Shown here in pieces: positions 45,566 to 55,337 of a stretch of DNA of 64,000 nucleotides. The translations under genes were made by a program, and so were the position numbers. Positions within the stretch are counted from its first letter, which is position 1. The number at the start of each line of letters is the position of its first letter. The notes under the pieces were generated by a model. It did no database searches, was not told where the DNA came from, and worked only from the letters and a program-made list of their open reading frames with translations. This stretch comes from Methylibium sp965279545 (GTDB taxonomy: Bacteria > Pseudomonadota > Gammaproteobacteria > Burkholderiales > Burkholderiaceae_C): NCBI RefSeq assembly GCF_965279545.1, contig NZ_OZ257250.1:2852001-2916000 (forward strand), given 5' to 3'.

Positions 45566-46456
45566 ATGAAGCTGTTGCCGCAACGCTGGACGGAGCACCT
45601 CAAACGACTCACCGCGCTGCACATCGCGTTGCTGGTGTCCTTCGGCGTGCATGCGGTCTTGCTGACAGTGCGCTTCGTCGACCCTGAGGGCTTCAACCGC
45701 GTGTTCAAGGACACGCCGCTCGAGGTGATCCTGGTCAATGCCCGCTCGAGCGAGCCGCCGCTGAAGGCGCAGGCGATCGCCCAGGCCGCCCTGGCTGGCG
45801 GCGGCGAGGCGCAAGCGGGCCGGGCGACCTCGCCGCTGCCTCCGTCGGCGCTGACCGAGGTCGGTGATTCGCTCGAGGATGCGCGCAAGCAGATCCAAAG
45901 CCTGCAAGAGCAACAGATGCAGTTGCTGGCACAGATCCGCCGCGAGCTCGCGCGGCTGCCGCCGCCCGATCCGCAGCGCGACGAGGGCACGCCCGAGGCG
46001 CACGCCCAGGCCGAGCAACGCCAGCAGATGCTGCAGATGCTGGCCGAGATCGAGAAGCGCATCAACGAGGCCAATGCGAAGCCGAAGAAGCGCTACGTCA
46101 GCCCGTCCACAAGCGAGGCGGTGTACGCGATCTACTACGACATGCTGCGGCGCAAGATCGAGGAGCGCGGCACGCTGAACTTTCCCGAGGACAAGGGCCG
46201 CAAGCTCTACGGTGAACTGACGATGATCGTGACCATCGACGCGCTGGGGCAGGTGCTCGACACCGAGATCGTGCAAGGCTCGGGGCAGCGCGCGCTCGAC
46301 CGCCGCGCCCAGGCCATCGTGCGCGCCGCGTCGCCTTTCGGTCCGTTCACCGACGCGATGCGCAAGCAGGCGGACCAGATCGTCGTGGTGTCGCGCTTCC
46401 GCTTCACGCGCGAAGAAGGCTTCGAGACCCGGCTCCTTCAATCCTCGCCGCAATGA
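45566..46456 (+). CDS. TonB-like energy-transducing protein
   Basis: A 296-residue single-pass inner-membrane protein. A cytoplasmic basic N-terminus leads to a membrane helix (ALHIALLVSFGVHAVLLTVRF, about 17-37). A periplasmic coiled-coil Glu/Gln-rich region (about 90-170: DARKQIQSLQEQQMQLLAQI) replaces the usual Pro-rich spacer. A C-terminal TonB fold ends it, with YYDMLRRKIEERGTLNFPE, GELTMIVTIDALGQVLDTEI and SPFGPFTDAMRKQADQI. No exbB/exbD genes are adjacent. Its start is 8 bp after the RNB stop and its stop overlaps aroE (ATGA). Its outer-membrane client is unknown. Confidence 0.87.
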   Translation: MKLLPQRWTEHLKRLTALHIALLVSFGVHAVLLTVRFVDPEGFNRVFKDTPLEVILVNARSSEPPLKAQAIAQAALAGGGEAQAGRATSPLPPSALTEVGDSLEDARKQIQSLQEQQMQLLAQIRRELARLPPPDPQRDEGTPEAHAQAEQRQQMLQMLAEIEKRINEANAKPKKRYVSPSTSEAVYAIYYDMLRRKIEERGTLNFPEDKGRKLYGELTMIVTIDALGQVLDTEIVQGSGQRALDRRAQAIVRAASPFGPFTDAMRKQADQIVVVSRFRFTREEGFETRLLQSSPQ

Positions 46457-47337
46457 GGGACCGCGTCGATACCCCGCTCCGCGATCGCTACGCGGTGGCC
46501 GGCCACCCGGTCGAGCACAGCCGCTCGCCCTACATCCACGCGCGCTTCGCCGAGCTGACCGGCGAGGCGGTCGACTACGGCCGGCTGCCCTGCCCGCTCG
46601 ACGGCTTTGCCGCGACCGTGCAGGCCTTCGCCGCTTCGACCGGTGCCGGGCTCGGACCGGCGCGCGGCTGCAATGTCACGGTGCCTTTCAAGTTCGAGGC
46701 CGTGGCGCTGGCCGCCCGGCTGACGCCGCGCGCCGCGCTGGCGCAGGCAGCCAACACGCTGCGCTTCGATACCGACGGCTGGCAGGCCGACAACACCGAC
46801 GGCGCCGGGCTGGTGCGCGACATCACGGTCCACGCCGGCGTCACGCTGCAGGGCACGGCACTGCTGCTGATCGGCGCTGGTGGCGCGGCGGCCGGCGTGC
46901 TGGGACCGCTGATCGAGGCCGGCCCGCGCCGGCTGGTGCTGGCCAACCGCGCGCCCGGGAAAGCGCAGGCACTGGTTCAGCGTCACGCGGCGCTGGCGTC
47001 GCGCCACGGTGTGGTGCTGCAGGCCGCGGCACTGGACACGTGCGGCGACGGCTTCGACATCGTCGTCAACGCCACCGCGTCCAGCCTTGCCGGCGCCGCC
47101 GTGCCGGTGAGCGGCCATGTGCTGCGCGCCGGCGCGCTGGCGCTCGACATGATGTACGGGCCTGCAGCACAGGGTTTCCTGGCCTGGGCCGCCGAGCACG
47201 GCGCCCACGGGCGCGACGGCCTGGGCATGCTGGTCGAGCAGGCGGCGGAGTCGTTCCGGTTCTGGCGTGGCGTGCGGCCACCGACTGCGACCGTGCTGGC
47301 CGATCTGCGCGCGGCGGTCGCCGAGGACAGCGCATGA
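46453..47337 (+). CDS. aroE: Shikimate dehydrogenase
   Basis: A 294-residue NADP-dependent enzyme reducing 3-dehydroshikimate to shikimate. The substrate domain has AVAGHPVEHSRSPYIHARF, the catalytic Lys in NVTVPFKFEA and the Asp in QADNTDGAGLVRDI. The nucleotide domain has the GAGGAAAGV loop, followed by VLANRAPGKAQAL, and ends with DMMYGPAAQGFLAWA and GLGMLVEQAAESFRFW. It overlaps the TonB-like gene and mtgA, each by 4 nt. Confidence 0.96.
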   Translation: MRDRVDTPLRDRYAVAGHPVEHSRSPYIHARFAELTGEAVDYGRLPCPLDGFAATVQAFAASTGAGLGPARGCNVTVPFKFEAVALAARLTPRAALAQAANTLRFDTDGWQADNTDGAGLVRDITVHAGVTLQGTALLLIGAGGAAAGVLGPLIEAGPRRLVLANRAPGKAQALVQRHAALASRHGVVLQAAALDTCGDGFDIVVNATASSLAGAAVPVSGHVLRAGALALDMMYGPAAQGFLAWAAEHGAHGRDGLGMLVEQAAESFRFWRGVRPPTATVLADLRAAVAEDSA

Positions 47338-48110
47338 GACGCGTGGGCCGCTGGCTGGCGCTGCTGGTCCTCTGCGCGATCGCGCTGCAGTTGGTGTTCG
47401 TGCTGAGGATCGCGCTGATGCGCTTTGTCGATCCTCAGTCCACGACTTTCCAGCGCACCGAGATCTGGCGCCTGGCGACCGAGCGCCACGAGGTGTTGTG
47501 GTCGCAGAGCTGGCGGCCGTACAACCGGATCGCCGCCACGCTCAAGCGGGCGGTGATCGCGTCGGAGGACGCCAGCTTCACCGACCACGGCGGTGTCGAC
47601 TGGGAAGCCATCGAGAAGGCCTGGGAGCGCAACCAGCGTGCCGAGGCGCGGGCCGAGAAACTGCAGTCCCAGCTCGAGGCCCAGCAGCAAAGACGCACGG
47701 CGAGCGCCCGGCCGGCCCCTGCGAAGCCGGTCCCGGTGGCGAAGATCGTCGGCGGCTCGACCATCAGCCAGCAGCTCTCGAAGAACCTGTTCCTGTCGGG
47801 CGAGCGCAGCCTCGCCCGCAAGGGCCAGGAGTTCGTGATCACCTTCATGCTCGAAGCACTGCTCGACAAGGAGCGCATCCTGGCGATCTACCTGAACAAC
47901 GTCGAGTGGGGCGAAGGCGTGTTCGGCGCGCAGGCTGCGGCGCGCCACTATTTCCGCGTCGATGCCGATCAGCTCGGCGCGATGCAGGCGGCTCGCCTGG
48001 CGGTGATGCTCCCGGCACCCAAGCGCTTCGAGAAGCGGCCCGGCTCGGCTTACGTCAGCGGCCGGGCCGCCACCATCGTGGCACGCATGGGGGCGGTCGA
48101 GTTGCCCTGA
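47334..48110 (+). CDS. mtgA: Monofunctional biosynthetic peptidoglycan transglycosylase
   Basis: A 258-residue family 51 glycosyltransferase that polymerises lipid II. An N-terminal membrane helix (WLALLVLCAIALQLVFVLRIAL) precedes the catalytic domain, with the general-base Glu in IASEDASFTDHGGVDWEAI and the second motif GGSTISQQLSKNLFLSGER, followed by RKGQEFVITFMLEALLDKERIL. Between these motifs lies an insertion of about 35 charged residues (AEARAEKLQSQLEAQQQRR and a Pro/Ala stretch) that is longer than in E. coli MtgA. Its start overlaps the aroE stop (ATGA). Confidence 0.95.
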   Translation: MRRVGRWLALLVLCAIALQLVFVLRIALMRFVDPQSTTFQRTEIWRLATERHEVLWSQSWRPYNRIAATLKRAVIASEDASFTDHGGVDWEAIEKAWERNQRAEARAEKLQSQLEAQQQRRTASARPAPAKPVPVAKIVGGSTISQQLSKNLFLSGERSLARKGQEFVITFMLEALLDKERILAIYLNNVEWGEGVFGAQAAARHYFRVDADQLGAMQAARLAVMLPAPKRFEKRPGSAYVSGRAATIVARMGAVELP

Positions 48111-48142
48111 ACCGCGGCGCGTCCTCCGACTCCAACTGTGTC

Positions 48143-48760
48143 ATGCCCTCCCCCTGCGCCCATCCATCGCCGGCCAGCGCCGAGATCGCCGCCACGGCAG
48201 CCCGCCTGGTCGTGGAAGAAGGCCTGGAATACGGCCCGGCCAAGCAACGCGCCCTCAAGCTGCATGGCAAACGCGGGCTGCCGGCCCGTGATCTGCCCGA
48301 CAACGACATGCTGGAAGCCGAAGTCCGCACTTACCTCAGCCTGTTCTGTGCCGACACCCAGCCTGCCGAACTCGCGGCACTGCGTGAGGTAGCTTTGCTG
48401 TGGATGGAGCGCTTGGCCGAGTTCCGTCCGCACTTGGCAGGCGCCGTCTGGCGCGGCACGGCCACGCGCCTGAACGACGTCCATCTGCAGCTCTACTGCG
48501 ACGATTCGAAGGCGGCCGAGATCGCCTTGCTGAACGCCCGCATCGGCTACGACGTCGGAAGCACCCGGGGTGCCGGCGGCCGGACCGTCGACGTGCTGAG
48601 CCTTTCCCACCCCAGCGCGGCGCTGGGTGAGCCGGTGACCGTGCACCTCAGCATCCTGGATCACGACGATCTGCGAGGCGCGCTGAAACGCGATGCACAG
48701 GGCCGCAGCGCGCGCGGCGATACCGCCGCGCTGCGCCAACTGATGAAAGGGTCCGCGTGA
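48143..48760 (+). CDS. Conserved protein of unknown function, about 205 residues
   Basis: No membrane segment or signal peptide. An N-terminal helical half (ATAARLVVEEGLEYGPAKQRALK) contains the phrase GLPARDLPDNDMLEAEVR. The C-terminal alpha/beta half (VWRGTATRLNDVHLQLYCDD) faintly resembles a nucleotidyltransferase core but lacks the second catalytic Asp. It resembles proteins I recall from Burkholderiales with an EEGLEYGPAK motif; none has a known role. The gene starts 32 bp after mtgA and its stop overlaps the GTG start of the next gene, so it is probably co-transcribed with the aroE-mtgA run. Confidence 0.7.
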   Translation: MPSPCAHPSPASAEIAATAARLVVEEGLEYGPAKQRALKLHGKRGLPARDLPDNDMLEAEVRTYLSLFCADTQPAELAALREVALLWMERLAEFRPHLAGAVWRGTATRLNDVHLQLYCDDSKAAEIALLNARIGYDVGSTRGAGGRTVDVLSLSHPSAALGEPVTVHLSILDHDDLRGALKRDAQGRSARGDTAALRQLMKGSA

Positions 48761-49296
48761 ATCCACCCGTTTCGCGCTCGATGCGCCGCCGCCTGCTCTT
48801 CGGCCTCGGCGCCGGCGCCGGTGCCGCTGCAGGGGCCTGGTTCGCGCTGAGCCGCCGGTCGCAGCCGGCAGATCCCGCCGTCGCGGCGCTGTGGTCCTTG
48901 AGCTTCGACACTCCCGATGGCGGCAGGCTGGCGATGCAGAGCCTGCGCGGCAAGCCCTTGCTGATCAACTTCTGGGCCACCTGGTGTGCACCTTGTGTAC
49001 GAGAATTGCCGCAAATAGACCGCTTCCACCGCGATTTCGCGCCCAAAGGCTGGCAAGTTGTTGGTCTGGCAGTCGATGGCCCGACGCCGGTCCGCGAGTT
49101 TCTGGCCAAGCTGAAGCTCGGCTTTCCGATCGGACTGGCAGGCTTCGAAGGCAGTGAGCTGTCACGGCAACTCGGCAACGACCGGGGCGGCCTGCCGTTC
49201 AGCGTGGCCTTCGATGCCGGCGGTCGCTTGATCCAGCGCAAGCTCGGCGAGACCCGCTACGAAGACCTCGCCGCTTGGGCCCGGGCACTGGCCTGA
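48757..49296 (+). CDS. TlpA-like periplasmic thiol-disulfide protein
   Basis: A 179-residue thioredoxin-fold protein with an N-terminal twin-Arg-like basic stretch and hydrophobic helix (MRRRLLFGLGAGAGAAAGAW) that anchors or exports it. The active site is WATWCAPCVREL (CAPC), followed by a redoxin fold with cis-Pro in GGLPFSVAFD. It should reduce periplasmic disulfides, for example in cytochrome c maturation. The GTG at 48757 overlaps the preceding stop (GTGA) and has AAAGGG upstream; an ATG at 48781 is the alternative. Confidence 0.9.
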   Translation: MNPPVSRSMRRRLLFGLGAGAGAAAGAWFALSRRSQPADPAVAALWSLSFDTPDGGRLAMQSLRGKPLLINFWATWCAPCVRELPQIDRFHRDFAPKGWQVVGLAVDGPTPVREFLAKLKLGFPIGLAGFEGSELSRQLGNDRGGLPFSVAFDAGGRLIQRKLGETRYEDLAAWARALA

Positions 49297-49385
49297 GCCG
49301 ACCCGCCACGCCATCGACCGGCGCCCCGTTTGCGCGTAAAGTCGCGGCTTCGCCGGGCGATCTGCCGGTATCGAACTCGCATCTG

Positions 49386-49832
49386 ATGGAAATACTCGTC
49401 CTTCACGGACCCAACCTCAACCTGCTCGGCAGCCGCGAACCGGCGGTCTACGGCGCTACGACGCTGGCCGAGATCGACGCGGCGTTGCTGCGCCGTGCGG
49501 CTGAAGTCGGGTTCGGGCTGGAGAGCTTCCAGAGCAACCACGAGGGGGCGCTGGTCGATCGGGTGCAGGCAGCGCGTAATGACGGCACGCGCTTCATCCT
49601 CGTCAATCCGGCCGCCTTCACGCACACCAGCGTCGCGCTGCGCGACGCGCTGGCGGCGGTGGCCATTCCCTTCGTCGAGGTGCATCTGTCGAACGTGCAC
49701 CGCCGCGAGACGTTTCGACATCATTCCTACTTCTCGGAACTGGCCGAAGGCGTGATCGTCGGCCTGGGAGCCAGCGGCTACCGCCTGGCGCTCGAATTCG
49801 CGCTCGAGCAGCTCGGCGGCACGCACCGCTAG
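49386..49832 (+). CDS. aroQ: Type II 3-dehydroquinate dehydratase
   Basis: A 148-residue enzyme of the shikimate pathway that dehydrates 3-dehydroquinate. Seen are LHGPNLNLLGSREPAVYG (catalytic Tyr in the flexible lid), FQSNHEGALVDRVQ, NPAAFTHTSVALRDA (catalytic His and Asn region) and EVHLSNVHRRETFRHHSY. The ATG at 49386 begins the canonical MEILVLHGPN. It is the second shikimate gene nearby (aroE at 46453). It precedes accB by 75 bp, an arrangement common in proteobacteria. Confidence 0.97.
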   Translation: MEILVLHGPNLNLLGSREPAVYGATTLAEIDAALLRRAAEVGFGLESFQSNHEGALVDRVQAARNDGTRFILVNPAAFTHTSVALRDALAAVAIPFVEVHLSNVHRRETFRHHSYFSELAEGVIVGLGASGYRLALEFALEQLGGTHR

Positions 49833-49907
49833 CGGCCGGCCACGCAGCGGCAAAGCCGCGCTGGCCTCGTTTGAAACCATAACGACATTCGTTGGAGAGA
49901 GAACCCC

Positions 49908-50348
49908 ATGGACCTGCGCAAACTGAAGACACTGATCGACCTGGTGTCGGAGTCCAATGTCTCCGAACTGGAAATCACCGAGGCTGACGGCAAGGTCCGC
50001 ATCGTCAAGAGCGCTCCGGTGGTGGCCACCGCATTCGTCGCTGCACAACCGGCAGCCCCCGCAGCAGTCGCACCGGCGCCTGCCGTTGTGGCGCCGGAGC
50101 CCGCCGCACCGGCCGGACACAGCGTGAAGTCGCCGATGGTCGGCACCTTCTACCGCTCGTCAAGCCCGGGTGCCAAGGCCTTCGTCGAGCTCGGCCAGGA
50201 AATCAAGGAAGGCGAGCCGATCTGCATCATCGAGGCGATGAAGATCATGAACGAGATCGAGGCCGACAAGTCGGGCACGGTCACGAAGATCCTCTGCGAG
50301 AACGGCCAGGCCGTCGAGTTCGGCCAGCCGATGTTCATCATCGAGTGA
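49908..50348 (+). CDS. accB: Biotin carboxyl carrier protein of acetyl-CoA carboxylase
   Basis: A 146-residue carrier. An N-terminal helical region (DLRKLKTLIDLVSESNVSELEI in part, residues 2-23) contacts biotin carboxylase. An Ala/Pro linker (about 45-70) leads to a biotinyl domain with the biotin Lys112 in IEAMKIMNEIEAD. The ATG at 49908 has a TTGGAGAGAG ribosome binding site. It is followed by accC after 13 bp. Confidence 0.97.
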   Translation: MDLRKLKTLIDLVSESNVSELEITEADGKVRIVKSAPVVATAFVAAQPAAPAAVAPAPAVVAPEPAAPAGHSVKSPMVGTFYRSSSPGAKAFVELGQEIKEGEPICIIEAMKIMNEIEADKSGTVTKILCENGQAVEFGQPMFIIE

Positions 50349-50361
50349 GGCAGAGCACTCG

Positions 50362-51711
<1,350 letters not shown>

Positions 51712-51742
51712 GGTGGCGGCCGAAGCAATGGCGACCGCAAGC

Positions 51743-52645
51743 ATGTTCGAGCTGGTGCTGCTGGCCCGCGAGGAGCAGGTCGAAGCCGTGTCGGACGCGC
51801 TGATGGAGCTGGAGGCACTGAGCGTCTCGGTCGAAGATGCCGACGCCGACACACCGGCCGAGCAGGCGCTGTTCGGCGAGCCTGACATGCCGGCACCGAA
51901 GGCCGGCTGGCAGCGCTCGACACTGCGTGCCCTGTTTCCCGCCGAGACCGCGGCGACCGAAGCTGCCACGCTGCTGCTGGCGCAGGACTGGGCGGCGGAT
52001 CTGCAGGTGCAGTCCCTGCTGCCGGTGGCCGAGCAGGACTGGGTGCGGTTGACGCAGTCGCAGTTCTCACCGGTCGAGATCACGCCGAGCTTCTGGGTCG
52101 TGCCTTCATGGCACGAGGCGCCGGCGGCGGCCAGGCAGGTGATCCGCCTCGACCCGGGCCTCGCCTTCGGCACCGGCACGCATCCGACGACCCGCATGTG
52201 CCTGCGCTGGATCGCGACGCACGAAGTGGCGGTGCGTGGCCAGCGCGTGCTCGACTATGGCTGCGGCTCGGGCATCCTCGCGATCGGCGCGGCGCTGTTC
52301 GGCGCCGCAGCGATCGACGCGGTCGACATCGACCCCGCCGCGGTGCAATCGACGCGAGACAACGCACAGGCGAACGGCGTAACGCTCAACACCGGCCTGC
52401 CCGAGCTGGCCGGCAGCCCGAGCGGCGCCTACCCCCTGGTGCTGGCCAACATTCTGGCGACACCGCTGAAGCTGCTGGCACCCTTGCTCAGCGCGCATGT
52501 CGCGCGCGGCGGGCACCTCGTGCTGGCGGGCATCCTCGAGCGCCAGGCCGAGGCACTGCAAGCCGCCTATGAGCCCCTGCTTCAGCTGATGGTCACGGAC
52601 CGCGAGGACGGCTGGATCCTGATGACGGCACGCCGCGCCGCTTGA
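51743..52645 (+). CDS. prmA: Ribosomal protein L11 methyltransferase
   Basis: A 300-residue SAM methyltransferase that trimethylates L11. The N-terminal substrate domain begins FELVLLAREEQVEAVSDAL and contains SVSVEDADADTPAEQALFG. The catalytic domain has IRLDPGLAFGTGTHPTTRMCL, motif I VLDYGCGSGILAIGAA, AVDIDPAAVQST and LVLANILATPLKLLAPLL. I favour ATG 51743 because family members start at M-F-E-L. In-frame GTG 51713 and ATG 51728 (the latter 11 nt after GAGGTGG) are real alternatives. Confidence 0.95.
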   Translation: MFELVLLAREEQVEAVSDALMELEALSVSVEDADADTPAEQALFGEPDMPAPKAGWQRSTLRALFPAETAATEAATLLLAQDWAADLQVQSLLPVAEQDWVRLTQSQFSPVEITPSFWVVPSWHEAPAAARQVIRLDPGLAFGTGTHPTTRMCLRWIATHEVAVRGQRVLDYGCGSGILAIGAALFGAAAIDAVDIDPAAVQSTRDNAQANGVTLNTGLPELAGSPSGAYPLVLANILATPLKLLAPLLSAHVARGGHLVLAGILERQAEALQAAYEPLLQLMVTDREDGWILMTARRAA

Positions 52646-52676
52646 GACGGGTGCGCGCGATGGCATCATCCGCGGC

Positions 52677-53798
52677 ATGAGCCTGGCCACCCGCTGCACC
52701 TCCTGCGGCACGATCTTCCGCGTCGTGCAGGACCAGCTCAAGGTCTCGGAAGGCTGGGTGCGCTGTGGCCGCTGCCAGGAGACCTTCAACGCGCTCGAAG
52801 GCCTGTTCGATCTGGAACGAGAGGCGCCGCCGCAGCGCACGCCCAGGCCCGGCGCCACCCAATCCGTTGTCGAGGGCATGGCAGAGTTCGTCGCGAGCCA
52901 GCACCCCGGAACATCTGGCCACGGCCCGCACGCGCTGCCGGCGACCGAAGAGCACGACGCGATCGAGTCGCGCTTTCTCGCACCCCTGTCCGGCGACAGC
53001 GAGTCGGGCGAATATCCCGACTTCGCAGACGCCCGATTCCCGAGCGAACTGCCCCTCGATGCCGATGCGCACGGCGCGATGAACCCCGACAGCAACGGGA
53101 TGCATGCCGCTCCACCGCCCACGCCGCCGCGAACGCCGCTGCTGCAGCGCTGGCGGGATCGGCGCGCCGCACGACAGGCCGCCGCGATGAGTTCGCTGCT
53201 GGAAGCGCCGGTCGGCGACGAAGCGGCGGCAGCTCCCGCGCCCGCCGCTGCGCCAGCGGTCGCCGGCACGCCGGGCTTCCTGCGACAGGCCGACGACGCC
53301 GCGCGCTGGCACCGGCCCCGGGTGCGGGCCTCGCTGGTTCTGGCCACCGTGCTGCTGCTCGGCACGCTGCTCACGCAGATTGCGGTGCAGTTCCGCGATG
53401 CCTTTGCCGCCCAATGGCCGCAGGCGCGGCCCACGCTCGAGACGCTGTGCGAGGTGATGGACTGCCGCATCGAACCGTTGCGGCGCCTGTCGGCCATCAC
53501 CGTCGAGTCGAGCGGATTGACGCAGGTCGAGGGGAGCGAAGCCTACCGTCTGAGCCTGACGCTGCACAACCGGGGGCAGGTCGATATCGCGCTGCCCTCG
53601 GTCGATCTCAGCCTGACCGACAACAGCGGCGCACTGATCGCGCGGCGGGCACTGGCACCGACCGATTTCCGCACCACACCGGGCGATGGGTCTGCGGGCA
53701 CGGCTCTCGCACCCGGCTCGGAAAGCCCGATGCAGGCGCTGCTGGCGGCGCGCGGCGCACGCGTCAGCGGCTACACGGTCGAGCTGTTCTATCCCTGA
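52677..53798 (+). CDS. Zinc-ribbon, DUF3426 membrane protein
   Basis: A 373-residue protein. An N-terminal MJ0042-type zinc ribbon (CTSCGTIFRVVQDQL then VRCGRCQETFNA) is followed by a low-complexity, acidic and Pro-rich linker (about 50-200). A membrane helix (SLVLATVLLLGTLLTQIAV, about 222-240) precedes a periplasmic DUF3426 domain with CEVMDCRIEPLRRL. The DUF3426 fold is a beta-sandwich of unknown role. The family often follows prmA in betaproteobacteria, as here. Confidence 0.88.
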   Translation: MSLATRCTSCGTIFRVVQDQLKVSEGWVRCGRCQETFNALEGLFDLEREAPPQRTPRPGATQSVVEGMAEFVASQHPGTSGHGPHALPATEEHDAIESRFLAPLSGDSESGEYPDFADARFPSELPLDADAHGAMNPDSNGMHAAPPPTPPRTPLLQRWRDRRAARQAAAMSSLLEAPVGDEAAAAPAPAAAPAVAGTPGFLRQADDAARWHRPRVRASLVLATVLLLGTLLTQIAVQFRDAFAAQWPQARPTLETLCEVMDCRIEPLRRLSAITVESSGLTQVEGSEAYRLSLTLHNRGQVDIALPSVDLSLTDNSGALIARRALAPTDFRTTPGDGSAGTALAPGSESPMQALLAARGARVSGYTVELFYP

Positions 53799-53846
53799 GC
53801 CGGTCGCCTTTCACGCGACCTCTTTCTTCACCCTTGCGGAGTTGCC

Positions 53847-54752
53847 ATGCCGGCCCTGATCTGCGGTTCGCTCGCGTTCGACACCATCACCACCTTCCCC
53901 GGGCGCTTCGCCCAGCAGATCCTGCCCGAGCAGATCCACATCCTGAACGTGTCCTTCCTGGTGCCCACCTTGAAGCGCGAATTCGGTGGCTGTGCCGGCA
54001 ACATCGCCTACACGCACCAGCAACTCGGCGGCGAACCGATCGTGATGGCGACCGTCGGCGCCGATGGCGACGGCTATCTGCGGCGTCTCGATGACTGGGG
54101 CGTGAGCACCGAGTTCGTGAAACGCATCGACGAGAGCTACACGGCGCAGGCCATCATCATCACCGACCAGGACAACAACCAGATCACCGCCTTCCACCCC
54201 GGCGCCATGCAGTTCGCGCAGCGCACCGCGGTGCCGCAGCGCGATGACCTCGCGCTCGCCATCGTGGCGCCGGACGGCCGCGACGCGATGGTCGAGCATG
54301 CCCAGCAGTTGCACGGCGCCGGTGTCCCGTTCATCTTCGATCCGGGCCAGGGCTTGCCGATGTTCGACGGCGCCGAGCTGCGTCGCTTCATCGAGCAGGC
54401 CAGCTGGGTGGCCGTGAACGACTACGAGGCCAGGATGCTGTGCGACCGTACCGGCCTGAGTCTCGAGCAACTGTCGCGCTCGCACCTGCGCGGCGTTTTC
54501 GTCACGCTCGGCGCCGAAGGCTGTGAGGCGTGGGAGCAAGGCCGGATGCAGCGCATCGCCGGCGTGGCCGCCACCGCAGTGGTCGACCCTACCGGCTGTG
54601 GCGATGCCTTCCGCGGCGCGCTGCTCTACGGCCTCGAGCGCGGTTGGTCGCTGGCGCGCTGCGCCGAACTGGGGAACCGCGTCGGCGCACTGAAGATTGC
54701 CTGCGCCGGGCCGCAGAACCATCGCATCGATCGGGCCGCACTCGGACTCTGA
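53847..54752 (+). CDS. PfkB-family carbohydrate/nucleoside kinase (adenosine kinase-like)
   Basis: A 301-residue ribokinase-fold kinase. Markers are ALICGSLAFDTITTFPGRF, the sugar-binding GGCAGNIAYTHQQLGGEP, ATVGADGDGYLRRL, ITDQDNNQITAFHPGAM, FDPGQGLPMF and the C-terminal catalytic loop DPTGCGDAFRGAL (Asp base). The GGCAGNIAY and FHPGAM stretches resemble the bacterial adenosine kinase-like group more than fructokinases, but the substrate is not certain. It is the last gene of the plus-strand run, 48 bp after DUF3426. Confidence 0.9.
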   Translation: MPALICGSLAFDTITTFPGRFAQQILPEQIHILNVSFLVPTLKREFGGCAGNIAYTHQQLGGEPIVMATVGADGDGYLRRLDDWGVSTEFVKRIDESYTAQAIIITDQDNNQITAFHPGAMQFAQRTAVPQRDDLALAIVAPDGRDAMVEHAQQLHGAGVPFIFDPGQGLPMFDGAELRRFIEQASWVAVNDYEARMLCDRTGLSLEQLSRSHLRGVFVTLGAEGCEAWEQGRMQRIAGVAATAVVDPTGCGDAFRGALLYGLERGWSLARCAELGNRVGALKIACAGPQNHRIDRAALGL

Positions 54753-54908
54753 ATCGGCATCGAGCGTGCCGTAGTGCACGGTCCCGACGCGGCCACTTGC
54801 GAGAGGGCGGTGCGCGAGATGGATTCACGGACGCTGTGGTGGCCGAGAGGCTATCTTTCGCATCATGCTGAGTGGCCGGCAGACGCACGGCTACCGAAGG
54901 AGTGTGCG

Positions 54909-55256
54909 ATGACTCTCACGACCTGGTTGCTGCTGATGGGCGCTGCGCTCGCGCTGGCCGCGCTTTCGTGGCTGATGTGCGCCTGGTGGTACCGGCGCCA
55001 GTTGAGCGCGGTGCTGCAACGCCTCGAGAAGGCACGTGCCGTGGCGGGCCAGAACGCCACTCAGGCCAAGCGCCAGATCGCGCAGTTGCAGAAGGAACTG
55101 GCCGAACGCCCGGCGCTGAGCGCGGTACAGCGTGAAGCCCGCGACAAGGCCGCCGACGCCGCCGCACGCAAGCAGGAGCTTGCAGCGAACCTGGACCGCG
55201 GCCGACTCGTGACGGCACTGCCTGCCAACGGCTTCGCCGACACCCAACCCCTGTAG
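54909..55256 (+). CDS. Small membrane-anchored coiled-coil protein of unknown function
   Basis: A 115-residue protein with one N-terminal membrane helix (TWLLLMGAALALAALSWLMCAWW, cut here at residues about 5-27). A basic turn (YRRQLSAVLQRLEKAR) and a helical coiled-coil region rich in Lys, Gln and Glu (about 35-95) follow, then a short apolar tail. The start ATG has AAGGAG six bases upstream. I recognise no family. It is preceded by 156 bp of spacer and followed by a terminator, so it is probably a single-gene unit. Confidence 0.7.
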   Translation: MTLTTWLLLMGAALALAALSWLMCAWWYRRQLSAVLQRLEKARAVAGQNATQAKRQIAQLQKELAERPALSAVQREARDKAADAAARKQELAANLDRGRLVTALPANGFADTQPL

Positions 55257-55293
55257 GTTGTTCGCGCACCACCACCTGCGCGACGCCCATGAA

Positions 55294-55317
55294 AAAGCCC
55301 GGCCGAAGCCGGGCTTT
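55294..55317. terminator. Bidirectional terminator between the coiled-coil gene and the histone-like gene
   Basis: Perfect 10-bp arms AAAGCCCGGC and GCCGGGCTTT around CGAA, preceded by extra A residues. It serves the convergent genes ending at 55256 and 55338. Confidence 0.93.
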
Positions 55318-55337
55318 CAAGTTGTCGAGCCGATCCG

